Positions 8,054-13,751 of a DNA stretch of 13,751 bases are shown here, one piece after another. The position numbers and the translations under genes are program-made. The notes under the pieces were generated by a model. It searched no databases. It was not told the DNA's origin and was given only the letters and a program-made list of their open reading frames with translations. The number at the start of each line of letters is the position of its first letter. Position 1 is the first letter of the stretch. Where the stretch lies: assembly GCA_910586805.1 (NCBI GenBank), contig CAJUJC010000051.1, positions 1-13,751 of the forward strand. Reading direction: 5' to 3'. The DNA is from an uncultured Erysipelotrichales bacterium (GTDB taxonomy: Bacteria; Bacillota_I; Bacilli_A; Erysipelotrichales; Coprobacillaceae).

Positions 8054-8212
8054 TGAAATCTTATTGAATTATTTTTACAAAAAGAGTCAATGTATATGAG
8101 CATCTACTGATAATATTTTTTGTATAACAAGTTTACTCCAAGAAAAAATGAATGAATTGAATGTGGGATATTTAATATTGAAAATAAAGAAGTTATCTAT
8201 AAGATTTTCAAC
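8054..8212. other. AT-rich intergenic DNA between glgP terminator and pulA promoter
   Basis: No coding frame or RNA gene is seen. A TTGACT occurs on the minus strand but has no matching -10 at proper spacing. The stretch probably holds only upstream promoter DNA. Confidence 0.5.
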
Positions 8213-8269
8213 AAAAAAAGAGACTGAACGAATCAAACTTGTTGAAAGTGAATTCATTATAGTCTCTTT
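8213..8269 (-). terminator. Long-hairpin terminator of glgB-glgP
   Basis: On the minus strand AAAGAGACT (8261-8269) pairs perfectly with AGTCTCTTT (8217-8225). Inside, GAAT/ATTC and ACTT/AAGT extend the fold. A seven-T tract follows. It begins 6 nt after the glgP stop. Confidence 0.85.
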
Positions 8270-8275
8270 ATTATA

Positions 8276-10669
8276 CTATCTCTTAATTTTATCTAATTTC
8301 CAAATATCAGCAACATAATCTTCAATAGTTCTATCAGATGAGAAGAAACCAGATTTAGCAATATTAACTAAACACATCTTAGCCCACAATTGACGATCTT
8401 GATATAAAGCATTAATTCTTTCATGAGCTTCTATATATGCTTCGAAGTCAGCAAATAAGAAATATTCATCATTTCTATTCATTAACTCTTCAAAAATCAT
8501 TCTAAATTCTTCTCTTGATTCATGGAATGTTCCATCAACTAATGAATCAACAACACGTTTGATACATGGATTGTTATTGTAATAATCCCAGGCATTATAA
8601 TAACTGTGTCTTAAATGGTTGATTTCATTATCTTTTAAACCAAAGATAATAATGTTTGAATCACCAACTAAATCAGCAATTTCAACATTAGCACCATCTA
8701 ACGTTCCAACAGTAACAGCTCCATTCATCATGAATTTCATGTTTCCTGTACCACTTGCTTCTTTACCAGCAGTAGAAATTTGTTCTGAAACATCAGCTGC
8801 AGGCATAATTTTTTCAGCAATAGTAACACCATAATTTTCAATGAAAACAACTTTTAAGAATTCATTTGTTTCTGGATCATTATTAACAACATCAGCAACA
8901 CTATTAATCAACTTAATAACTTTTTTCGCAAAGTAATAAGCTGGAGCTGCTTTTGCACCAAAGATAAATGTTCTAGGCACAATTTTAAATTCAGGATTAG
9001 CTTTCATTTCTTGATACAAATAAATGACATGCATAATATTTAATAATTGACGTTTATAAGCATGTAATCTTTTGACTTGAATATCGAAGATACTATTAAT
9101 ATTAACATCAATACCATTATGTTCTTTAATATAATCAGCCAACACTTGTTTTCTTTGTTGTTTTACATTCAAGAATTTACCTTGGACAATTGAATCATCC
9201 ACAAAATCCATTAATTTTTCTAAATCTTCAGGATGTTTGATCCAACTATCACCAATTGTTTCATTTAACAATTGAGTTAATTCAGGGTTTGAATAAGCCA
9301 ACCATCTTCTATGTGTAATCCCGTTTGTTTTATTGTTGAACTTATCAGGATATAAGTAATTGAAATCTTTCATTTCTTGTTCTATTAAAATTTGAGTATG
9401 AAGTTTAGCAACACCATTTACACTAAAACTTCCTGCAATAGCTAAGTGAGCCATATGCACTTGACCATCTTTAATAATCATAACTCTATTTAACAAGCTA
9501 TCATCATGATCACTTTTTTGTTTAACATAACTGATAAATCTTCTATTGATTTCTTCAATAATTTGATAAATTCTTGGTAACAATGTTTGCATAGTTGAAA
9601 CAGGCCATTTTTCCAAAGCTTCTGCTAAAATTGTATGGTTTGTATATGCACATGTCTTAGAAGTAATTTCCCATGCTTTTTCCCATTCCATATCATATTC
9701 ATCAATAAAAATTCTCATCAATTCAGGAATAACCAATACTGGATGAGTATCATTCAATTGAATAACATTTTTAAAATGGAAATTATCTAATGAAGGATAA
9801 ACCCTTAAATGAGCACGTACAATTTGAGATACTCCTGCTGATACAAAGAAGTATTGTTGTTTTAAACGTAAAGTACGTCCTGCCAAAGTTGAATCATCAG
9901 GATATAAGTTTTGACAAATATCTCTTACTTCTTGTGCATATTGTCTAAAATCCTTATTTCCAGGAATGTTATCACTTGATTCAGCATGCCATAAACGAAG
10001 TGTGTTTGTAACAGTTGTATCATTACCAACAATAGGCATATCATAAGGAACTGCTCTTATACACTCAGCATCTACATGATCCCATTTCCCAGTCACGTCA
10101 TTCCATACAGTATGTCCCCAAAATTTAACATCAACAGCATGTTTAGGTTTACGTACTTCCCACATATTTCCTAATTTTAACCATTGATCAGGAACTTCTA
10201 CTTGATAACCATTTTCAATCTTTTGTTTAAATAAACCATATTCATAACGAATTGTATTCCCAAAAGCAGGATAAGATAATGATGCTAATGAATCCATAAA
10301 GCAAGCAGCTAATCTTCCTAAACCTCCATTACCTAAACCAGCATCTGATTCTAATTCTTCTAAATCATGAATATTGATACCATAATCTGCTAAGCCATCC
10401 TTAGCAATTTGATAGATACCTAAATTCATCATGTTATTTACTAATAATCTACCAATTAAAAACTCCATTGAAAAATAATGAACTTGTTTTTCATGTTGAG
10501 TCTTTGTAGCCATTTTAGTCATTGCCCAATTTACTGAAGCATAATCTCTCACCATTGTTTCAAGGACCATAAATTTTTCAGTCATATGAGATTCTTCTAC
10601 TGTTCTACCATATGACTCAATAATTCTTTTTGAAAATTCATATTTAAATTCTTCTTTTGTTTTAAACAT
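8276..10669 (-). CDS. glgP: Glycogen (alpha-glucan) phosphorylase
   Basis: A PLP enzyme of family GT35 that splits alpha-1,4 ends of glycogen with phosphate to give glucose-1-phosphate in the cytoplasm. The 797-residue product has normal length for bacterial phosphorylases. Family blocks are intact: HYFSMEFLIGR (64-74), LGNGGLGRLAACFMDS (112-127), NDTHPVLVIPELMR, GITHRRWL (450-457), QVKRLHAYKRQ (531-541), and the cofactor motif EASGTGNMKF with the PLP lysine at K645. The ATG at 10669 has AAGGGAG 8 nt upstream, directly after the glgB stop. The 15-nt gap shows an operon with glgB. It probably degrades the polymer that GlgB branches, stopping near branch points that PulA opens. An N-terminal allosteric extension of the eukaryotic kind is not seen. 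The substrate could be maltodextrin as well as glycogen, since the family does not separate these by motif. Confidence 0.97.
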   Translation of the reverse strand: MFKTKEEFKYEFSKRIIESYGRTVEESHMTEKFMVLETMVRDYASVNWAMTKMATKTQHEKQVHYFSMEFLIGRLLVNNMMNLGIYQIAKDGLADYGINIHDLEELESDAGLGNGGLGRLAACFMDSLASLSYPAFGNTIRYEYGLFKQKIENGYQVEVPDQWLKLGNMWEVRKPKHAVDVKFWGHTVWNDVTGKWDHVDAECIRAVPYDMPIVGNDTTVTNTLRLWHAESSDNIPGNKDFRQYAQEVRDICQNLYPDDSTLAGRTLRLKQQYFFVSAGVSQIVRAHLRVYPSLDNFHFKNVIQLNDTHPVLVIPELMRIFIDEYDMEWEKAWEITSKTCAYTNHTILAEALEKWPVSTMQTLLPRIYQIIEEINRRFISYVKQKSDHDDSLLNRVMIIKDGQVHMAHLAIAGSFSVNGVAKLHTQILIEQEMKDFNYLYPDKFNNKTNGITHRRWLAYSNPELTQLLNETIGDSWIKHPEDLEKLMDFVDDSIVQGKFLNVKQQRKQVLADYIKEHNGIDVNINSIFDIQVKRLHAYKRQLLNIMHVIYLYQEMKANPEFKIVPRTFIFGAKAAPAYYFAKKVIKLINSVADVVNNDPETNEFLKVVFIENYGVTIAEKIMPAADVSEQISTAGKEASGTGNMKFMMNGAVTVGTLDGANVEIADLVGDSNIIIFGLKDNEINHLRHSYYNAWDYYNNNPCIKRVVDSLVDGTFHESREEFRMIFEELMNRNDEYFLFADFEAYIEAHERINALYQDRQLWAKMCLVNIAKSGFFSSDRTIEDYVADIWKLDKIKR

Positions 10670-10684
10670 AAATCAATCTCCCTT

Positions 10685-12556
10685 TTATTTTTTCTTCAAC
10701 TCAAATATCATACCTGAAAATGGAGCAATGTCAACCTCTATTGAATAATTTTTGTTGATTGCAGGTACTTTTTTTGCTTTTAAAGCCTTTTTATTAACAA
10801 AATTACTTCCTGTATAGTAATCAGTATCTGTATTAATAATTTCTTTATAAGTTCCTTCAACTGGTACTGGAATACGATATCCTTTATGAGTATTCCCAAC
10901 AAAATTCATTACGCATATTAATGTATCACCATTAGGTGCATATCTTGCATAAGCAAAAACACTTTGTTGGTAATCATCAACAACTAACCATTCAAATCCT
11001 TCAGGATAATAATCATATTGATACAAAGCAGGATGACTTTTTATAATATGATTTAAATCTCTAAAATAGCGATGGAACGAATCATGTTGTGGATATTTTA
11101 ATAATACCCATCCTAATGCCTTTTTTTCATCCCATTCTTTATATTCAGCAAGTTCATTTCCCATAAAATTCAATTTTTTACCAGGATGTGTCATCATATA
11201 TAAATACAATGCTTTTACTTGCGCAAATTTTTGATCATTATTCCCCCACATTTTATCTAAAATCGTTCCTTTACTATGAACAACTTCATCATGTGAGAAA
11301 GGTAATATATAATTTTCTTTATAGAAATACATCATAGAAAATGTAAGTTTATTATGAGTATCAGGATATTGTCGATAAACTGGATCCTTTTTAAAATAAG
11401 CCAAAGTATCATTCATCCAACCTAAATCCCATTTATAATCAAAACCTAATCCTCCATCCCATGGCGCTTTCGTCACATTAGGATAATCAGTAGAATCTTC
11501 AGCAATCAACATAACACCTGGAAATAATCCAGTCATATGGGAATTCATACGTTTCATAAATTCAATAGCCCCATCATTGACTCCTCTTTCCTTATTTCCT
11601 TTCCAATAAATCAAATTACTAATAGCATCAAAACGAATACCATCAATATGGAAATAATCTGCCCAAAAATGAACTGCTGACATTAAGAAACTACGCACTT
11701 CTTCTCTTCCTAAATCAAAATAACAACTATCCCATTCTGTATATCTTAAATTAATATCAGGATACTCATAAACAAAACCACCATCAAATTGGTATAAACC
11801 ATGCCCATCTTTTACAAAATGTGCAGGAACAAAGTCCATAATGACCCCGATATTATTCTTATGACAAGCATTGATAAATGCCATGAGTTGCTTAGGCTGT
11901 CCATAACGACTTGTCGCACTAAAATATCCCGTTGGCTGATAACCCCAAGAACCATCAAATGGGAACTCATTAAGAGGCATTAATTCAATATGTGAATAAC
12001 CATTTTCTACAACATAAGGAATGATTTGATCAATCATCTCTTCATAACTATAAAATTCACCATCTTCTTCATCTGTAAAATCCTTTTTCATCTTCCAAGA
12101 ACCAATATTTGCTTCATAAATATTTAAAACTCTATCAAAATTCTTAGTTCTTTTGTTTAACCATCTTTTATCTGCCCACTTATATCCATCTAAATTAAAA
12201 ACTTTAGATGCTGTTGCAGGTCTTAATTCACTAAAAAATGCATAAGGATCAGCACGATCAACAGTTGAACCATTAGCAGTTTCAATACGATATTTATATG
12301 TATCATATTGTTTTAAACCAGGAACAAATAAAGTATAAATACCACCATCAGTATATTTCTCCATTTGATGATTTATTCCATCCCAATCATTAAAATCTCC
12401 TACAACCTGAACACCCTTTGCATTAGGAGCATAAACACTAAAACGCACACCTTTTTTCTTGTTCTCAGTAACTAAATGTGCACCAAACACTTTGTACATT
12501 TGTAAACAGTTTCCCTCATGAAATAACTGTATTAAAAAATTATCTAATTGTGCCAT
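10685..12556 (-). CDS. glgB: 1,4-alpha-glucan branching enzyme
   Basis: GlgB cuts an alpha-1,4 chain and rejoins the piece through an alpha-1,6 bond, making the branches of glycogen in the cytoplasm. The start at 12556 gives 623 residues, normal for the family. A CBM48 domain covers about 35-120 (VRFSVYAPNAKGVQVVGDFNDW). The GH13 barrel carries GSWGYQPTGYFSATSRYG, region I DFVPAHF (241-247), nucleophile D309 in GIRFDAISNLIYW, acid/base E353 in LIAEDST and D423 in SHDEVVHSKG. The C-terminal beta domain ends at FELKKK. An upstream in-frame ATG at 12574 is rejected because the ribosome site AAAGGAG (12565-12571) lies between it and the 12556 ATG. Region II and III differ slightly from proteobacterial GlgB (FDAISNLIYW in place of VDAVASMLY, and AED in place of AEE), a variant style I associate with gut Firmicutes. 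It is first in the glgB-glgP operon. Confidence 0.96.
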   Translation of the reverse strand: MAQLDNFLIQLFHEGNCLQMYKVFGAHLVTENKKKGVRFSVYAPNAKGVQVVGDFNDWDGINHQMEKYTDGGIYTLFVPGLKQYDTYKYRIETANGSTVDRADPYAFFSELRPATASKVFNLDGYKWADKRWLNKRTKNFDRVLNIYEANIGSWKMKKDFTDEEDGEFYSYEEMIDQIIPYVVENGYSHIELMPLNEFPFDGSWGYQPTGYFSATSRYGQPKQLMAFINACHKNNIGVIMDFVPAHFVKDGHGLYQFDGGFVYEYPDINLRYTEWDSCYFDLGREEVRSFLMSAVHFWADYFHIDGIRFDAISNLIYWKGNKERGVNDGAIEFMKRMNSHMTGLFPGVMLIAEDSTDYPNVTKAPWDGGLGFDYKWDLGWMNDTLAYFKKDPVYRQYPDTHNKLTFSMMYFYKENYILPFSHDEVVHSKGTILDKMWGNNDQKFAQVKALYLYMMTHPGKKLNFMGNELAEYKEWDEKKALGWVLLKYPQHDSFHRYFRDLNHIIKSHPALYQYDYYPEGFEWLVVDDYQQSVFAYARYAPNGDTLICVMNFVGNTHKGYRIPVPVEGTYKEIINTDTDYYTGSNFVNKKALKAKKVPAINKNYSIEVDIAPFSGMIFELKKK

Positions 12557-12564
12557 AACAAAAA

Positions 12565-12571
12565 CTCCTTT
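12565..12571 (-). promoter_or_regulatory. Ribosome binding site deciding the glgB start
   Basis: AAAGGAG lies 8 nt before the ATG at 12556 and inside the longer frame from 12574. The longer start would have only a few leader bases and no ribosome site. Confidence 0.8.
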
Positions 12572-12582
12572 CATATAACTCT

Positions 12583-12588
12583 ATTATA
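12583..12588 (-). promoter_or_regulatory. Probable -10 of the glgB-glgP promoter
   Basis: A perfect TATAAT lies 26 nt before the glgB start and about 40 nt after the upstream gene's terminator. No convincing -35 is seen at 16-18 bp, so an activator may be needed. A second TATAAT (12599-12604) is an alternative -10. Neither cre boxes nor other known operators were recognised. Confidence 0.5.
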
Positions 12589-12627
12589 CACAAATTCAAT
12601 TATAAAATCATCAACAATCCCACTTAC

Positions 12628-12661
12628 AAAAAAAGAAATCACTGTTACTTCACAATGATTT
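12628..12661 (-). terminator. Terminator overlapping the end of the nucleoid-associated gene
   Basis: On the minus strand AAATCATTGT pairs with ACAGTGATTT (10 bp, one G-T wobble) around the loop GAAGTA, followed by CTTTTTTT. The coding sequence runs into the hairpin and its TAA (12645-12647) spans the loop and right arm. It separates this gene from the glg operon. Confidence 0.88.
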
Positions 12662-13631
12662 CATTAATATCTTTCAATATAAGTGAATATGTTCCATTAT
12701 CTTCTTTTCTTTTCTCAATACGCTTACCTTCTAAATACTCTTCAACAGGTAAATTGACTGTAATATCATCATCTAAAACCAATTTACAAACATCCATAGA
12801 AGCCATAGAAACAGATGCAATTTGATCATTTTCATCAATACCTAAATCTTTCATCATTAATTCACTTTCTTCTTGTGCCTGATAATCTCTTTCTAAAACT
12901 TTCTTAACAATCTCCAATGGTTTCACTGGTTCATGTAACTCAATTTTCTCATTAATTTCCTGTTTCATCAAAGGTAACGCTTTTCCATCATTCACATTAT
13001 AAATATCATCTAATTTATTGATTACTTTTTTCATCGTATTAAACTTTTGTTTATCAGTCAATTTTTCTTCACCTTTAATCCACTGGGGATTTAAGTAATA
13101 ATCATTTTTACCATCAATCATATATTTCTTTTCAATCAAAAATAATTGTTTGGTATCTACATTTATAATAATCGCTTCATCAACTGCAGCACCTTGTGTT
13201 GGTAAAACTTGTTGTTTTGTAATACGTACAACATTCTCTTCAACAATACTAACTGGTATTGTACGATAGTTTAATTTCATAACAGCAATATGTTTTTCAC
13301 CATTTTTATAACAATCCACAAACAAAACATTGCAATTAGGCATTTCTTCAATAACTGCCCCCAATTGATAAAGTTGATCTGTTAAATCATGTGCTTGTTT
13401 GATAAATTCATCATCACTTTCAATCATTTTATCACTTCTTAACATAAGTTCATGCATAGAACCAACTGTTAATTCTTTCATAGTTGATGCATATAATGCT
13501 TTTTCTACTTTTTTACGATAGTATTCTAATGATGTTTCATTCATATCAACAAATTGAGAAGAATGATAAATCTTGCGATGTTCAAAATGTAACATATGCA
13601 TTAATATTTTATTTATAATTATTGTATTCAT
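12645..13631 (-). CDS. Nucleoid-associated protein family member (NdpA/YejK-like)
   Basis: The 328-residue product resembles the 37-kDa nucleoid-associated family (NdpA, PF04245) of E. coli YejK. Seen are an N-terminal ILMHMLHFEHRK and a central strand-rich core with NVLFVDCYKNGEKHIAVMKL, QQVLPTQGAAVDEAIIINV and QLFLIEKKYM. A helical stretch with charged residues and an acidic C-terminal part follow. No signal peptide or membrane segment is present, so it should be cytoplasmic. Family knowledge says nucleoid binding, but the biochemical role is poorly known, and in Firmicutes relatives occur near mobile elements or defence genes as well as in core regions. The ATG at 13631 is chosen over an in-frame GTG at 13640, which overlaps the ribosome site GGGTGA (13637-13642, 5 nt upstream). 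It has its own extended -10 promoter and terminator and appears monocistronic, so no functional tie to glycogen genes is shown. Confidence 0.8.
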   Translation of the reverse strand: MNTIIINKILMHMLHFEHRKIYHSSQFVDMNETSLEYYRKKVEKALYASTMKELTVGSMHELMLRSDKMIESDDEFIKQAHDLTDQLYQLGAVIEEMPNCNVLFVDCYKNGEKHIAVMKLNYRTIPVSIVEENVVRITKQQVLPTQGAAVDEAIIINVDTKQLFLIEKKYMIDGKNDYYLNPQWIKGEEKLTDKQKFNTMKKVINKLDDIYNVNDGKALPLMKQEINEKIELHEPVKPLEIVKKVLERDYQAQEESELMMKDLGIDENDQIASVSMASMDVCKLVLDDDITVNLPVEEYLEGKRIEKRKEDNGTYSLILKDINEIIVK

Positions 13632-13636
13632 TTCTT

Positions 13637-13642
13637 TCACCC
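13637..13642 (-). promoter_or_regulatory. Ribosome binding site deciding the NdpA-like gene start
   Basis: GGGTGA lies 5 nt before the ATG at 13631. The alternative GTG at 13640 is part of this site. Confidence 0.65.
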
Positions 13643-13649
13643 AAAAAAG

Positions 13650-13658
13650 AGTATATCA
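13650..13658 (-). promoter_or_regulatory. Extended -10 promoter of the NdpA-like gene
   Basis: TGA followed by TATACT on the minus strand makes an extended -10. A matching -35 near 13673-13678 is poor. The leader would be only about 12 nt long. Confidence 0.55.
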
Positions 13659-13664
13659 TATTTC

Positions 13665-13692
13665 TTGGAATAATATAAGATTTTCTTTATAA
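13665..13692 (+). promoter_or_regulatory. Divergent plus-strand promoter
   Basis: TTGGAA (13665-13670, 4 of 6) is followed after 16 bp by a perfect TATAAT (13687-13692). It points rightward, away from the NdpA-like gene, and overlaps that gene's upstream promoter DNA. Confidence 0.5.
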
Positions 13693-13712
13693 TATGAAAG
13701 AGGTGATTAACT

Positions 13713-13751
13713 ATTGTAAATCAAGTACTTTTTAAAAATATTTTTTATATA
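13713..13751 (+). CDS. Possible start of a rightward gene with an ATT start codon (partial)
   Basis: AGAGGTGAT (13699-13707), a near-perfect ribosome site, lies 5 nt before ATT at 13713. That frame is open to the window edge (13 codons, then VNQVLFKNIFYI after the start). No ATG, GTG or usable TTG lies at proper spacing, since the TTG at 13714 is followed at once by TAA. ATT starts are rare but known in infC. The peptide is too short to identify. Alternatives are a 13-residue leader ORF from ATG 13694 or a start beyond the edge. Confidence 0.3.
   Translation, partial: MVNQVLFKNIFYI

Noticed and set aside
8206..8247. Nine-base complementarity between the loop of the glgP terminator (8239-8247) and the DNA after its T tract (8206-8214)
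   Set aside because: It looks like an antiterminator arm, but the second segment is transcribed only after the T tract, so it cannot compete in time. It is probably chance.
8619..8834. Plus-strand frame inside glgP
   Set aside because: It lies opposite the conserved PLP-lysine region and is a shadow of strong codon constraint.
11801..11983. Plus-strand frame inside glgB
   Set aside because: It lies opposite conserved GH13 blocks and is a shadow.

Overview
The window is a clearly AT-rich stretch (about 30% GC by eye) of a low-GC Firmicute. Gene content and protein style fit a gut Erysipelotrichia-like bacterium (Thomasclavelia/Coprobacillus type), but that placement is inference from protein character, not a search. 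All seven convincing genes lie on the minus strand. A possible eighth begins on the plus strand at the right edge.

From right to left, which is the direction of transcription, there are four transcription units. (1) A nucleoid-associated-family protein (12645-13631) has its own promoter and a strong terminator that swallows its stop codon. (2) A glycogen operon holds glgB (branching enzyme) and glgP (phosphorylase), 15 nt apart, closed by a large hairpin terminator at 8213-8269. (3) A second operon, pulA-pth-mfd, joins the glycogen debranching enzyme to two housekeeping genes, peptidyl-tRNA hydrolase and the transcription-repair coupling factor. pulA and pth share an ATGA overlap, and the unit ends at a terminator at 1760-1805. 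(4) A secreted, adhesin-like surface protein (1-1539, continuing past the left edge) carries a signal peptide, a beta-helix region, an InlB-type repeat and a bacterial Ig-like domain.

The three carbohydrate enzymes form a cytoplasmic glycogen branching and breakdown set: GlgB makes alpha-1,6 branches, GlgP releases glucose-1-phosphate from chain ends, and PulA opens the branch points. The synthesis genes glgC, glgD and glgA are not in the window.

The most interesting feature is the promoter of the surface-protein gene. A run of nine G on the sense strand (C9 at 1617-1625), striking in such AT-rich DNA, sits exactly between a perfect -35 (TTGACA) and a good -10 (TACAAT). The current spacer is 18 bp. 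This is the layout of promoters that phase-vary by slipped-strand mispairing, so this bacterium probably switches or tunes this surface protein by gaining or losing G residues. No CRISPR array, RNA gene, insertion sequence or prophage was seen.
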